Shown: positions 42,607 to 56,200, counted from the first letter of the stretch. The stretch is 64,000 nt of DNA from Desmodesmus armatus (GCA_007449985.2 VIIQ02000779.1:62001-126000); one strand, 5' to 3'. Notes: generated by a model not told the origin, from the sequence alone. Numbers and translations are program-made.

Positions 42607-43019
42607 GGCTGGTGGGGTGGGGAGGGGTGTCCCAGTGGGGGTCTGGTGTGGAGCAAGGATACTGCTGCCAGGGTGTGAAGACTCATGAGATAAGCAAAAT
42701 CATCATCAGAACCGTGAACGATGGACTGGTGCTCTGTTTTGCCTTCCTCGGACCCTGTTTGCGGTATATGAGTTTGATTTGAGACAGGCAGCGAACAATC
42801 CGCTTGACAGCGTCGATAGGTATGTTGATTGCTACTTCATTTTGCCACCATTGTCCATAGGACGCCGTGATGGCCACAGAAACTGCTTCACCGATGTGGT
42901 TTGCGCTCGAAGCTTGACCTTTGGGCCTGATAGATACATCACTGTGGATACCCGCACTTCTGTAAGACAGCGACAGCAACGTGCTTGCGGCAGTGCTGGA
43001 TACTGCTTCTGCCACACTG
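42607..43019. promoter_or_regulatory. Head-to-head promoter region, F-box gene / 43020 gene
   Basis: About 410 bases separate the two start codons. Open frames cross the interval on both strands but have no splice-compatible continuation, except the one used for the 43020 gene. Confidence 0.45.
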
Positions 43020-46000
43020 ATGGCCTGCCTCTTGGGTCAGCAGCCAAGGATGTTGTTGTCCAGCTCGTCACAGTGTGTGAGGGTAAGTGTTTGAATCGTA
43101 TGCCTCCGCCAGGTGGGCTGTACCTGGGCCCCACGGCCCAGCATCACGACCTTGACTGGAGGTGTTGTTGTGTTGCGTACTGCCGCACCCACACCAACTC
43201 TGTTTCATCGCCCTGCAGGGGGGCTCAGCATGCTATGCCTATTTTCCCCACTACCGCCAGCACATCACCCGCAAGGGATCAGCCCTGCTGCGGTCCAGGC
43301 CAGGCAGGCGCCGCCCCATGCTGGTCCCAGAGCAGGAGGTGTCAGCTGCAGACCAGGCAGCAAGCTGGGTCCTGACCGGCCAATGGAAGCAAGATCTGGC
43401 TGCTCAAGTACCTGAGGTGCAGCAAAGGGTTCAAGCAGGGGTGCAGGGCCTCTGTCTGGTGCTGGCTGGGGCCTACCAGCAGGCCCAGTGTGTGTGGCAG
43501 TACATCCTGTCCAACTGGCCGGCCTGGAAGGCGTCCCTGCAGGACGATGCAGAGATTGTGCTGGAGTATGCACTTGCCCTGATCCCAGCCTGGATATGCG
43601 CGCTGTATAACAGCACCATGCGGGCATGCCAGGAGGTGGCAGCATGGGAGCCTGTGCAGCAGGCAGTGGCCACAGGCACTGCCGCAGCAGCGACTGCAGA
43701 GGCCGCTCTTAGTGCTGCAGCTGAAGGTGCCCAGCGGTCCGCCCAGCAGCTGTTGCAGCTGGTCAAGCAGCCAATGATGCGAAGGTGGGCCGCACTGACT
43801 GGCAACCATCCGTTCATCGCCAGCAGTCCAATGCAATCTGTCCAGGCACAAAATATACTCACCAGCAACATGAAGCAAGCCTTGCAGACTGGCGACATAC
43901 TCATATCATTAGCCGAATATGCAATCTTTCCAGTGGCAGTAGAAGGTGTTGACCGGGTGCATGTGCTCACGGATGGTTGTGCTGGCCGATCTGCTTGCAG
44001 GGCCCCACTGCTGCAGGCAGCTGCTGCAGCGCAGCCAGACGATGATGACCACCAGCAAGTCCGGCAGTCCAGCAAGCTCGAGGCTGCCAGGGTTGCCTAC
44101 AGCATCGCATGGTTTGGTTTTGGTCAGCCCTCAGGCCCTGCACAGACCCTCGCGCAGCACGCACAGCAGCTGGCGCAGCAGATGTCGCTGCAGGACTGGC
44201 AGCAGTTCATGCAGCAACAGGCGCAGCAGCAGGAGCCGGCACAGCCCAGGAGGTGGCGCAAGGTTCAGCGCAGGGAGTGGGTGGAGCGGGTGGTGCACAG
44301 GGCGCGGCAGACCAGCAGCAGCAGCAACCCGCGCGGGGTCAAAGACCTCTTCCGCCATCCTGGGGAGGAGGGCGGCTGGGGTTCACCTGTGCGCGCAGTC
44401 ACTGGGGTGCTGACAGCTGCACAGCAGGGCGTGCAGGGCTGTGTGCAGGGCTGTGCGCAGGGCTGTGCTGAGGCGGTGCAGGCCACCGGTAGGGCGGCTG
44501 TTGGTGGAGTGCAGAGGGCGGCCACGGTGCTGGTGGCACCTGTGAGGGCCGCAGGACAGGCTGTCCGACGCATGGTGAGCGTGGAGGTTCTGTGGTGCCA
44601 GGCTGCAATAGCTTATGATGCAGTCTTTGTCAATTGGCTGTGCTGTAAGAGCGGCGTAGGTGCAATCTGACATAAAGCGCCCAAGATACCCTGATAAGTC
44701 TGCCAAAGCACGGCGACATGGGTGTGTCAGCCCTCATCTGCACTGGGGCAGCCGGCAGCCACTGTCTGCCAGCTGTGACCCGGGACCCCGCCAATGGGTG
44801 AGCGCAGACTGAGCTGCTGCCTTTGTGATGCCTGCTCGCAGGAGGCACCACCTGCCGGCGTCATTGCTGCGTGTGTGCTTGTGCTGGCTGCCGCCGCCAC
44901 GAGCACCATCATGCGCAGGCGCGCCGAGGCTGCCGAGCAGGCAGTACAGCAGCGGCGGGTGATGAAGCAGCGGGCCGAGGAGCTGCGGGCACAGAAGGCG
45001 GTGAGCAATAAGGCTTGCGTGCAGCAGCAGGGCTTGCCGCCCATGACGGGCTCAGGCTGCTGTCGCTGACTACAGCTGGTCCCTTTCTGTGCAGAGACAG
45101 TGCCTGTCGGGAACAGTCTTGCCTGCGCAGCCCCAACTCCGTGTGGCTCTGAGATCAGTTGGAGTGATATCAACATGCATCACCTGCATCACATCACCCC
45201 TGGGCGTGCTGCCTACTGAACTGCAGAGAATCATGGGTGTCCTGAGTGTAGAGGTCCCCAGCGGCAGTGCCACAGGCAGGCGCAAGGGCGCAGCAGCACC
45301 CATCAAGACCAGCATTCCCATCACAATGGCTGGGCCAGGCCAGGGGCCAGATGCCTGGGAGCTGGAAGATGCTGCTGCTGCCGAGGCTGCCGGCAGCAGC
45401 AGTGGGGGCCTGAGGGAGCTGGATCCAGAGGCTGCTGCGATGTGGAAGAAGTTCCTGGCGGGGTCCCGAGCCATGGATGTGCCCATGTGGGACAACAGGA
45501 TGGTGGATGAGCTGCCAAAGGTGAGTGCATGGCCTGACACCCGGGGGGGGGGGTGCGCGGTGCAGACATGATGTTGAAACAGCATGTGACAGCGGCATTT
45601 GGTGGGTTGAACAGTTGTGTTGTGCATGATTTGATTTGCATGTGGAGCTTGTGGCTTCCACGTGAACCTGCATGTATCCTACAGGGGATCAGAAGGTGTA
45701 ATGTATCATCATGCAGCATCACATGCCCGCTTTGGCGCTGTATGCTGCTGCCTGCGCCTGTTCAGGTGTCACGCAAGGAGGTTGACAAGCAGACGCAGAA
45801 GATCAGGTCTGCTGCTGCTCCCGAGGAGCGCGCAGCGATCGAGCAGGCAGACATGGAGCAGCTCACCCGCCAGCTGCAGCAGCTGGACCACGCACCCATA
45901 GGCCGCGCTGCCAGGGCCGCATGGCTCAAGGAGAAGCAGCAGAAGCGCCAGCAGCCGCAGCAGCCGCAGCAGCCGCAAGAGGAGCAGAGGCCTCCTGCAT

Positions 46001-46800
46001 TGCGCAGCAGCAGCAGCCCGAGTGCAGACAGCTCAGGGGCTGGCGGGGATGCTGACAGCAGCAACCCCTTCGCTATCCCCCAGGAGGTGCGAGCCAACTG
46101 GGACTCAGACATGGATGAGGTGAGGCCACGGGTGCTGCCTGCACCCCGCAGACAGCCCAGCAGGGCGCCAGCACAGCCTGGCAGCGGGGCCAGCAGCAGG
46201 AGCAGCAGCCGCAGCGGCAGCCGCAGCAGCAGCAGCCCGGCAGGTGCGGCGGGCGACAACCCCTTCGCTATCCCAAAGGACGTGCGGGTGCAGTGGGAGG
46301 CTGAGGACCATATGTACTCAGAGCCGGCTAAGCCCATACTGGGTAATGTGATTGGCGGCCTGCTGACTAAGCTGACGTCAGGCCAGGCGCAGTCTGAGGC
46401 CGCGCAGCAGCACCGGCAGAGGCGGCAGCAGGCGCTGCGGGCAGAGGCGGTGGAGGCAGCAGCCATCCTGCGGCTGCAGCAGCAGGAGGAGCAGCAGCAG
46501 CAGCAGTCTGGGCGCACAGCTCCTCAGGGGCTTGCTGGTGGAGGACTGCAGCAGCAGCGGCAGCCGCCAGCTGCTGTCCGCCCTGTGGCTGCACCAGTTC
46601 CAGAGCCGGCTGCAGCAGCAGCAGGGGCTGAGGGGCTGGAGGAGGGGAGTCCTGAGTGGGAGGAGAAGATGCGGCAGGAGATGTTGAGAAGTGGGGCGGC
46701 CAGGCGGGCACGGCTGCAGCAGATGCGGGCCAGGGCGGCCAGGGCCAGGCACGGGGTGGGGGTGCTGCTGGCAGCGGCAGCAGTGCGCTGTCAGCTGTGA
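43020..46800 (+). CDS. Unrecognised protein with one membrane segment and two NPFAIP motifs (about 1012 aa)
   Basis: Five exons, all phase 0: 43020-43082, 43219-44574, 44842-45000, 45095-45520 and 45766-46800. The acceptor of exon 4 could instead be just before 45227, which would remove 44 residues. The short N-terminus (MACLLGQQPRMLLSSSSQCV) resembles an organelle transit peptide. Residues to about 470 are helical and Trp/Gln-rich, with a QGCVQGCAQGC repeat. A likely transmembrane helix at about 479-497 (GVIAACVLVLAAAATSTIM) is followed by a basic coiled coil (RRRAEAAEQAVQQRRVMKQR). The C-terminal part repeats NPFAIPQEVRANW and NPFAIPKDVRVQW at about 768 and 833. A frame change in a G-rich run near 46750 would extend the protein to TGA/TAG at 46946 with Ala/Ser-rich sequence. 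A plastid membrane protein is a reasonable guess, not a demonstrated fact. Confidence 0.78.
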
Positions 46801-46946
46801 GCGCAGCTGATGCTGCAAGCGTGACGGCTGCCATACCAGCAGCACCAAAGGCTGCATCTGGGCAGAAAGCTGCAGGTGATGCGGGGTCAGGTGCAGCAGG
46901 CAGGCAACAGAAGGTTGACCGCAGCACGTCTCCATACACTGTGTGA

Positions 46947-48692
46947 GGGAGGCTACTGCCGAGACGACAGGGCAGTTGTGTGGTTGGGTCCTGTGTGGGC
47001 GCCGCATGCAGTGAGGGAGCCTCAATGCGGCGGCCAACCGGGAGGATGGGATGTCACAGTGTCGACTGGGATTCGAGTGTGAGCTGGGCCATGTCAATGG
47101 TTTCCTTTGCTCGGTGGTTTCATCAGGAAAGCATAGGTACTTATCTTTTGCAAGCTATTTCAGTCCGAGCAGAGGTGGCACCTCCTTCCTGTAAGTAGGC
47201 TTGATGCCTGGCACCACTTCCTGCGGTGCCTTGCACCAATTTTACGTGTGGCTTCACTGTGCTGGCTTAGCTGCGCTACCCAGTGCCCAGCGTATCTCAG
47301 TGCTGAGCAACGCTGTATTGTGTGCTGTCAACAGTGTTAGGCCAGGACGGTTGCCCCTGGCACTTGATAGGTATAATGCGCGTGCTGTGAGTGCGAAGCA
47401 CTGGCTGTCAGCGCCCCAGGATGATCAGTGGCTGAAGGCTTTGCTATGCCTTGGAGCACTATGGTAATATGTACTCTGGAAGTCGCTGCGCCCTGTAACG
47501 ACCTCGCACAGCAAGCCGCCACCAGCGCTGTTGGTGAACTGGGCGGGCGCTGCAGGCTTTTTTTGTTTCTGCAGGCTTGTGTTGATATATGTGTGCTGTG
47601 CGATACACGTAGGTAGTGATGAAGTAACTGGGTGAATTGACTGGACATACCACCCCTACACCACCTTTAGGGTGCTGCTTGTAGCCACCTGGCTGTAGGT
47701 ACCTGCTAAGCGGTGTGTTTGGCTAAGTGTATCTGCTGCAGTAGGTAATATGGTATGATGTGCACAACTTATGCTGGTCTTTTCAGCAGTGGCTTGAGCT
47801 GTTAGTGTCACCACCACTAGCTGTTGCATTGGCTCGGCATGTTTGCATTGTCAAATGTACTGCCACTGCAAGCGCATGCGAATGCGCCCACAACCAGTAC
47901 ATACGTATGGGTGTGACTCCCGCCTGCTCTGACAGTGACACATGCTGATGCATGCCAGGCAGCAAGACTTGTGCGCAGCGCACACGAGCTGCGGGTGCCA
48001 GCTGCACATCTAGCAGCCTGTGCAGGTGCAGTGTTGGGTGGCTGCGGCATGTGTGATGGGTGGTTGCTGTGCTGCTGCTGCTGTTGTCAGTGGGTGATGG
48101 CCCTCAGGTGTTGTGTGTCTAGTGTGCGAGTTCACACTGCTTTCGCCGGGGAGGGGACAACAGACTGACATGACAGACATATGTGTGTATGGAGGTGACA
48201 GTTGACTTGACCACAGAATCTTTCAAGGCTGAAGCCAGGCAACAAGGAATGGCTCTGGCCTCCTTTTGGCCTCCCAGGCCAGGCATGTACAAGGAACTCG
48301 GCGGCGTGCCTTTTTGGTGACAGGTTGTGCTGGGCTAGATGTTTGGATTTGGATGTAAGCACTATTTATGGAAAGGAAATTTGAAGAAGCTTACCACTTC
48401 AGGTCAAAGGCTGCTCCCAGCTTCATTTGCGCTGAGTTGGCACAAGTGACATGTCACAGGGTTCAGCAGTCCCCTCTCGGATGAACTGCGATGAGACAAC
48501 AAACGCTGAATATTTCTGTTTGTCACTCCCATATCGTGCCATTGTTCAGCATCATCAGTCAGGATTGAGTCGGGTCAGTCTGAAACAGTGATCTCATAAG
48601 TGATCTCCTGAGTCCTGACTGCATTGGGAGTGCTGTGCTCAGCACAGCCCGTTTCTCGAGACATCAAAGCATCACGTTTCTTGTTTGCATTC
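46947..48692. other. Intergenic stretch
   Basis: TGTAA at 47190-47194 is a plausible poly(A) signal for the 43020 gene. The remainder holds no exon chain, RNA gene or clear repeat that I can support. The last 100 bases before 48693 are probably the 5' leader of the methyltransferase gene. Confidence 0.55.
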
Positions 48693-50769
48693 ATGGCCGA
48701 AGCCACGGCGCCTGAACAGCAGGAAGCAGAGGCTGGTGACTTGGAGAGGGAGCTGGAGCTGGATGATGGGAAAGTGCTGTATGTGGCAGACAACATGGGC
48801 TTAGCAGACGAGGCTGAGGGGGCAACGACATGGGACTGTGGCCTGGTGCTTGCCCACTACCTCATCAAGCAGCATGAAATGGGTGAGCTCATGTCGAGGT
48901 GGGTCACTGCCACCTTTCCTGCCTGGGGTTGGATGAGTACTCATCTCGTCGTCGAGAGGCAGACACCTTATGCTTGCAAACCTGTGACTTGGAGCAGTAG
49001 TGGTGCTCAGTAAGCCAGACATCAACGACAGCGCTTGCATCAAATGGAACGGAGCCATCCAGCAGTCCCTCAGTGGATGGGACGGGGGAGGGGGGGGGGG
49101 GGCGTTGCACATCAAGCTGTTGGAACGCACAATGGCAACATCTGCCAAGAGCCTGAGGGCAGCATGGACAGCAGCTGCCAAACAAACTTTTGATAATGCC
49201 TTGGCAGCAGCTCCAGCAAGAAATCCTGCAACAATACCTTGTCATGTGCAGATACCTGCGTCGTCGCTGGCCGACATGTGATTGAGCTGGGTGCTGGCAC
49301 GGGAGTGGTTGGCCTCACAGCTGCTGCGCTGGGAGCACAGCAGGTCACTCTCACTGACAAGCAGCAGATACTGCCGCTGCTGCAGCGCAACATCAAAGTG
49401 AGTGCAGCCCCAAGCGGTTCAGTCAGTCAGTCAGGCCGTCCGTCAGGCTGGCAGGCAGGTCATCAGCCAGTCAGGCAGGCCGTCAGTCAGCCAGGCAGGC
49501 AGTCAGGCCATAGGTCTGACATGTTTTGAGTTGTTGTTTAGGCCATAGCCGCAGCGTCCAGCAACATGCGCAGACTCAAACTCCGCATGCAACTGCAAGC
49601 CACCCATGCAGCAGTGGGATGTTGTGGGGCTGTAGTGTTTCCACATGCGCTGCATGGCAAGCTGGCTGTCAAGGTGACACAGCTGGCCCTGTCTTCGTCC
49701 TCCAAGCGGCCTTTGAGTTGCCTGATCTCCTTGCGCCATTACCGCCTCATAAAAGGGCTCCCATGTGCCACCAGGCACTGACTGTGTTACACCAGTGCGC
49801 AAGTCTCAGCGCTGTCACTTCAGTCCTGATGGCATCTGAGCCCAAGCATGCTGCTGCTTCCGCTACTACTAAAACTATTGCTACTGGCCTTTCCCTGACC
49901 CTGCTGCTGCAGCGCAATAAGCTCCAGGACATTGCCCAGGCAGTAAGGCTTGACTGGGGAGAGCCGCTGTCATCCGTCCTGCAGCCGCCATATGACGTAA
50001 TCCTCTGTTCAGACGTGGTGTACAGTCCCGCATCCGTGCGGCCGCTGCTGTCCACCCTCAGCGCCCTGACAGGCCCTGAAAGCACGGTGCTGTATGCGTG
50101 TGAGTTCAGGGAGGGGGCTGGGCTGGAGGAGCTGCATCAACTGCTGCCGGAGTACCACCTACACGAGCAGCTGGTGAGTTTGAGACTGATGCTTTATGCA
50201 TCTGTTGTCGAGAATGCAAGGGTAGTGATGTACAAGTGTCATAAACAAATGCGGAGTGGGGTTGGTGCGGCAGCAACGCCCCCAATGGGCCGTTGGGCAC
50301 TGAGTGCCAGGTTGCGTGGGCTTCACTTCCTACATCTGTGCCTTCTTGCAATAGCACACTGTGTGTGCATTGGTACATTTTGTGCCTGCATGCAGCCACT
50401 GTGCTTGCATTGCAGCAGTAGTTACTTGGTGCCGTGTACCAAATACTCTAGTACAACCTGTGCGCTCCCTGGCTGCGTGTTTGCTTGCAGCTGCCTTACA
50501 CGGAGCTCCATGAAGAGTGGTGCAGCCCTGGTGGGTGGCTGGGAGGGGTCCTGCACATGCTTATGCATGGATTCAAAGCCCTAGCATCCAAGTTGTCCTG
50601 TTGGGGTCTAGTTGGGCAGGGGGTGTTGTCAGTCCATGCGCACATGCCGTTTCTGTGTACTGCGGCTGCAGAAGCCAGCGAATGTGTCCTGTTGACGCTG
50701 CATTGTGGTCCTGCTGGCTGCAGACATACTGGTGTGGCGGATACGGAAGACTTCTACTGCTGCTGCTGA
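48693..50769 (+). CDS. METTL21-family protein-lysine methyltransferase (244 aa)
   Basis: Five exons in phase: 48693-48882, 49252-49397, 49913-50173, 50491-50530 and 50672-50769. The length fits the 210-250 aa usual for METTL21/VCP-KMT enzymes, which transfer a methyl group from S-adenosylmethionine to lysines of chaperones and other proteins. Seen motifs are TTWDCGLVLAHYL (family WD.A..L..Y), motif I ELGAGTGVVGL, post-I VTLTDKQQILPLLQRN, then VRLDWGE, YDVILCSDVVY (acidic post-motif) and VLYACEFR. The C-terminus LPYTELHEEW also fits. The start MAEATAPEQQ is the first ATG in frame. Exons 4 and 5 are short, and the last residues (DTEDFYCCC) are less certain. The substrate cannot be read from sequence. 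Confidence 0.9.
49410..49510 (+). repeat. CAGT/CAGG microsatellite in a methyltransferase intron
   Basis: Imperfect tetranucleotide units (cagtcagtcagtcagg, caggcaggcagtcagg) fill the first 100 bases of the second intron. This is slippage-type sequence. Confidence 0.75.
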
Positions 50770-50831
50770 TTCTGCTGGAGCCCAAGTTGCTGCTGGAGGC
50801 AGCTCAGGGCAGCAAGGCTAGCAGTGTTGGA

Positions 50832-50836
50832 TGTAA
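50832..50836 (+). terminator. TGTAA poly(A) signal of the methyltransferase gene
   Basis: TGTAA lies about 63 bases after the stop at 50767-50769, close spacing for an algal 3' untranslated region. This is the best-placed TGTAA in the window. Confidence 0.5.
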
Positions 50837-50942
50837 CAGGGTGTTGCCATGACCTGTGCTGCGGGGCTGAATGGTTGCATTCGAGTATGGTAATCCCATC
50901 TTAGCAGATACTTCTGGGATGCCACATGTTGACAACCGCATA

Positions 50943-51074
50943 TGCCACTGCCAACTGGTAGGGCAACTGGAACGTCAGCAGTTGTTGCCTGCACAGGCTG
51001 GCTGACCTTTCGAGGTGAACCATGCATGCAAGAGTGAAGCGTGTGCTCAAGCCTGCATACATCTCAAGACATGC
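50943..51074 (+). repeat. Dispersed repeat shared with 62798-62920, copy 1
   Basis: About 130 bases match 62798-62920. Shared blocks are tgccactgccaac, aggctggctgacctttcgag followed by gtgaacatgcat, and gcgtgctcaag.ctgcatac followed by a catgcctgca block. Both copies are outside coding regions. The second lies in the promoter region of the E1 gene. Confidence 0.75.
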
Positions 51075-53277
51075 CTGCAAATAAGGCCAGGAAAAATAAA
51101 GCAGGTGCATCAGCACCAGCCAGGACCTAGGCAGGGTTCGGCAGGCTCCTGGCTAGCACTAGCGACAAGAGCCTCATGCGGCCTGGCGGTGTACTCAGTA
51201 TTGACTGCCTGACAGGGCAAGCTTGGGGCAAAGTGTTTATTGTTGTCTGCCTGCTGTGTATTTGTGTGCCGTCAGGGCACCTGACCAAGCCAGGCTGGCT
51301 GCGTTGGGTAGAGCTGTGTACGTCTACAGCACTCAGCAGCCTATGTGCTTGCATGCTGGCCCCAAACTCAAGTTGTGTGGGGCCGTGAAACCTGTAGTAC
51401 TGTGCTGTCAATTGAAAGTGCTGACTTGGGGTCTCAATCGAGAGCACAGTACAGCTGAATCTGTTTGTCTGCAGTGCGCCAGAGGCGTCTTGGATGATAA
51501 TTGAAGCTGCCATGCTGGCAATTGGCCTCCAGCGAGTTAGCACACGTGTCTGCATTTGTGTGTGCACATGATATGCATATGAAGGGTGGTTGCAGGAAGT
51601 GGTTGCAGGAAGGGGTTCAACCTCTGGGGCCCACTCATTCTGAACATGCCAGAAGTTCTGGCTTTGTGGCTCAAGTTCTGTTGCGTGCCTCCGTCAGGCA
51701 TGTGCCTATCCTGCAGCCTGTGTCGTCCATACATCATGAAAAGTATTGCACATCTGTGACGTCGGCAGCAGTAACAGCCTTCAAGTCAGACCTTTGCAAC
51801 AACCTTCCCTTCCAAGGTGCACAGACGTTGAATTTGTTGAAGATGACACCCAGCCTGGCGGCTGACACCACCCCAGAAGACACCAATGATACACATACCA
51901 ACCATCTAGTGTGCATGCAGAACCTGCCACTAACAAACACCCACAAACGCGTGCCATATGCATCACTTACTACTTCTTTTCGTTGACAGACATGGTAGCT
52001 TCAGCCTCTGCGATCTTATTACAACAAACGCGTGCCACATCCATGACGAATGCACAGTGTGTGAGCGCACCCGACGCTGGGGCCCATGTGATCTGGCAAG
52101 CTGCTGCTGCCAGTGGCAGCGCTGATGGGCAAGACACGGCTCGAACCTGCAGTGGCCACTCTCAACAGTGCAGTGGCCACTCTCAACGCCGTGCAATATA
52201 CCCAGAACCAAAACACCCCTTTGAAATTTGTGCTGATGCCACCAGGCCCTGTGAGAACCCCACCGCAAACCACGATGCCTCAACAACCAGGAGTACTGCA
52301 AGGGACCGCACCCCGTTTGACAAGGAGTGGCACACGGCTTGCTAAACAGCCACAGAAGCTGAAAGACAGCAATATGCTGCCGCCCGGTTGGCATCAAGCT
52401 GACATGGGCAGTTTATATGCTGCACATGCTGTGGCTGGTTGTTGCCCCAGCACCTCCCCTATGCACACAGGGTCAAACATTTATAGAGTGTCCTGTGTGG
52501 CTACAGGGTTCGTGCTTTGACCAATCGCTGCCAGTTGCTACACACTGCTGGTTGCAAATCGCAGCCCAGTGTGCCATGAGACTTGCCCACAGATGGCGCA
52601 AGGATCATGCGCCCCCAGGGGAACAAAGGAACACACAGGAACAATTACCCATACAGAAGACTGCTTCCCATAACCCTGCAAGCATGCCTGCTGATGCTCC
52701 AAATCGTGCCTGACAATTCAGGATGCAAAAGAAATAAACCTCAATCCCTTCATGCCGCCCCAAAGCAGACTTCATACTTGATCAGCAGTAAACTTCAATA
52801 CCCGTGCTGCCTGATCACAGTGCGCCATTGACAGGCCCGCCGCGGCTGCTGCTGGTTCTCTCGTCCTCAGCCCCATGCTACCCTGTGCTACCATGATACA
52901 CCCAAAACAGAATACCTGCACTGGCAGTCAATCATTGAGCCGTGCGGCGTGTTTGTGCTGCCTCTAGATGAGGTGCTTCATCAGGCGTAGAGTTTCGCCC
53001 ACTGCCTAAACGCTGCTGCCCAAACATGCAAGTAGCTCAACGTGCACTAGCAACACGTACAATCACGGGCCCACGCCTTGCGGCAGAGACGATTGGGAGC
53101 TGTTGGAGCCCTATCCGCACCCTGTACGTGAGGAGAAGATTCACTGCAGCCGAGCTTGCTTGGCCGGCTGCTGGTCAAAATCAGCGCCGTCCGTGCTGAT
53201 TGGCAGCAACATCCACCAATCTTCCAAGACGGCCTGCTGGGTTGCTGCCTGCACACAAGAGCACTATGACCACACTA
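51075..53277. other. Gene-poor stretch
   Basis: There are two weak plus-strand frames (51911-52345, 52113-52520). The second repeats VATLNSAVATLNA because of a 19-base direct repeat (gcagtggccactctcaaca) near 52150-52187. Neither shows a family motif or splice partners, so no gene is called. About 50943-51025 belongs to the dispersed repeat just before. Confidence 0.5.
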
Positions 53278-56200
53278 TCAGCTAGGAACTAGACAGCAGG
53301 TGCCAAGACCAGCCAAGCGTGGCTGGAAGGGGCTCATGTGATGTGCTGCGATGGCGGCAAGGGCATACTCTTGACTCCATGCATGATGATGGTATGTTTT
53401 GGCTGCCACAAGAATTGGCATGGCTGCCATGTCTTGGGGCGATGGTACTTGCCGCTGGAAATGGGTGCCCCCGTCCTGGCGCAACACAATGTTTGAAAGG
53501 ACACCTTGCAGCTGAGCCCTCACCTGTGCAGCGTCAAAGACTGGTAGATAGTGGCTGTTGGGAGGGCCAACCCCCATAACCATCAGCTGCTGCATGCCAT
53601 CAACCGGATCAACCTCGCCTCCCTTGCCAGCCATGAATTGCGGGAATGCCCTCGTCTGCAGGTACATATCTGAGGCAGGGCCGTACAGTTGCTCCAAGGG
53701 CTTACTGAACAGCTGCTGCAGGCACTGGCCAGCAGAGGAGAAGTGGTGGATGAAATTCCAAAACTGTCCACTCTCCAGGCACACCAGCAGGGTCTGTAGT
53801 GTCTGCTGCTCGTGCGTCAGGGGCCGCTTGAACAGAAGAGCCTGCAGGCACAGCGCAAGTGGCACACATGGTTGGTGCATGCAGCAGCAGCAACACCGAC
53901 AGGCTATGCGAAAAATACACATCAGGCAAACTTAGCACCCAGTGTAGTCAGCGCAGGTACGGTGCCACTGCCCTGCCACCCCGCTCATCAACAGCAGTGT
54001 GTGCTGGTGTCAGGTGACTGCATGGGTGGGCTGTTTTGGTTTGAGTCGCACTGCCTATTTGCACCTGGCTTTGCTATGGGTTGGCGCATTGGTTAGCAAG
54101 CCACGGCGTGCCCCCTCACCTGCTGCTCCCCTGCCCGCCGTGCGCACTGCACCGCCGTCTTGATCGCCTTCCGCTGCAGGTCCTCGCCCTTCTTGCGGCT
54201 GCCGGCAGCGACCGCCTTTGCGCCAACAGCGTCATACAGCAGCCTGGACAGGGGCAGCATCAGCCGCAGCTCGTCTGCCAGTGCAGGCTCCACACCAGCA
54301 GGCAGGGCATCACCATAACTGTAGCTGGCATTGATGTAACCAGCTGCCTGCCGCATATGGTGAACACTGTAGTCATCGCACGCAGGGTCCAGGCCTGCTC
54401 GAAGGATCTTTGTGGCCAGCACCACAGCACATGGCCCAAAGTAGCTGCCGTATATCATGTCCTGCAGCAGGCCCATCCGCAAGCTGGCCACCGCATCTTC
54501 TGTCCACAGCTGGTGCTCCTCGGCGTAGCTTGCTTGGCTGCACATGTATGCGATCACATTGGGGCTGCGCAGCAGCTTGGGCAGCATGCTGTTCTTCACA
54601 GCCCCGAACTGGCATCTGCAGGCCTGCGTGGACACGCCCACCGCACTGCCTGGCGGCGCATCAAGCGCCCAGGCTTTGTACATAGCCGTGCCTGGTGCTG
54701 CTGCTGAGCTGGTGGCCCCGCTGTCTCTGCTGGCCGCAGCAGACCCTCTTGATCCTTGTGACTCTGCAGGGGAGACACGGTGCAAGGCATATAGGTTCAT
54801 CATGAGGCTCATGCTGGTGACCATCCTGAGTGAGAATTGCTGTTCGTAACGACTGCATAAGGCACAAGCCTGTGTCACAGCACGCCGCAGTGGGGTGGCA
54901 CGGCTCTGCAGTCCCGCTGGCGGCTTTCTGCTGAGGGCAGCAGCAAACCGCAGGCCACCGTCAGCAACTACATCAACCACAGCCTCCCAGTGCTGCTTCC
55001 AACGTACCTGCTGGCAAGTCTGCGGTCGCCCAACCAGCTGACGGAATCTGCAGTTGGAGCTCCACATGGTCACCAGCCACTGGGCTGCGACTGCTGCTGC
55101 GCAGGGACAGTGTTCTGCCTTCAGCAAAGGCCTCACCCTGGGACTGCTGCTGCTGCTGCTGCAACTGAGGTCCATGGGCAGGTGGGCTCGCAGGTGCATG
55201 GTGTGGTGCCAGTGAGCCCAGCCCACTGGGCTGGCTGTCCACTGCTGCAGCGGCCGGCACCACCGAAACCCCCGTGCGTGCACCCACTGCCGTGGCACGT
55301 CCTGCCGCCGCTGCCGCTGCTGCTTGCCGCTGCACTTCATCGCTGTCCCCATCACCTGGAATGCCGGGTGCTGCTGGTGCAGGTGGGGTGGCAGCATCAG
55401 GTGCCACTGGCAGCTTTGACAGCACGTCCCAGACAGACGGTGCATTGGCCTCGGTGGGGCCCGCCTCTGGCTCCTTGCCCAGGCTGCTGGCCTGCTCACC
55501 GCCATCATCAAAGTTGGAGCTGCACAGGGCAGAGAGCACCAGTTGGCAAATACTGCAGAGGGCACCAGCCTGCTGGCTTTGGAAGGGCTTCAAATTCAAC
55601 ACTACCGCGTGCATGCACTCCAGCAAGCTTGCAACACAGTCAGCCTGAAAGTAAATGCCTGCATGAATTCTCAGCCACCTATGGGTATGATGCCCCAGGT
55701 TGCACAGCACTCACCGCAGCAGCTCCTTGAGCTCCTTGATATCGTGCATGTGTGCCAGTTCAATCAGAGAGGCCACAAAGCCCGGGAAGTGTTCATTCAG
55801 CCTCCTGCAACAACCCAGGGAACAAGGCATACACAAAACGTTCATGCTACAGTTGTGTGACTAGCAGCTATGCCCAGGCATTGCCACAACATCCCTGTTC
55901 CATCTCCTTTGTGTGTCTATATCATGGCTAGATGCAGGTGTATCCCTTGGGGGCACTCACAGATACACTGAGGCCACAGTGAACTTAGGGTTGTGATGCT
56001 TGAGGTAGGCCAGCTTCTTGACAAGGTGGCCATCGAATGTGTTGCGCATGTGCGCGGCGATCTCAGGCGGGTGCTTCTTCCATCCAGCGGGCTTTCCTGG
56101 CCTCGCCACCTGGAGGCGAAGGTCCGGATTGTCGAACCACTCCATAGCCTCCATCTCAGAGTGCGTGAAGATGTCCTGCAGCAGGCAGCAGCAGCCACCA

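Noticed and set aside
42683..43015. Minus-strand 110-codon frame between two divergent genes
   Set aside because: It overlaps the start of the 43020 gene and the promoter interval and has no continuation by splicing.
52113..52520. 135-codon plus-strand open frame
   Set aside because: The internal peptide repeat comes from a 19-base direct DNA repeat. There is no family motif and no supporting splice or poly(A) context.
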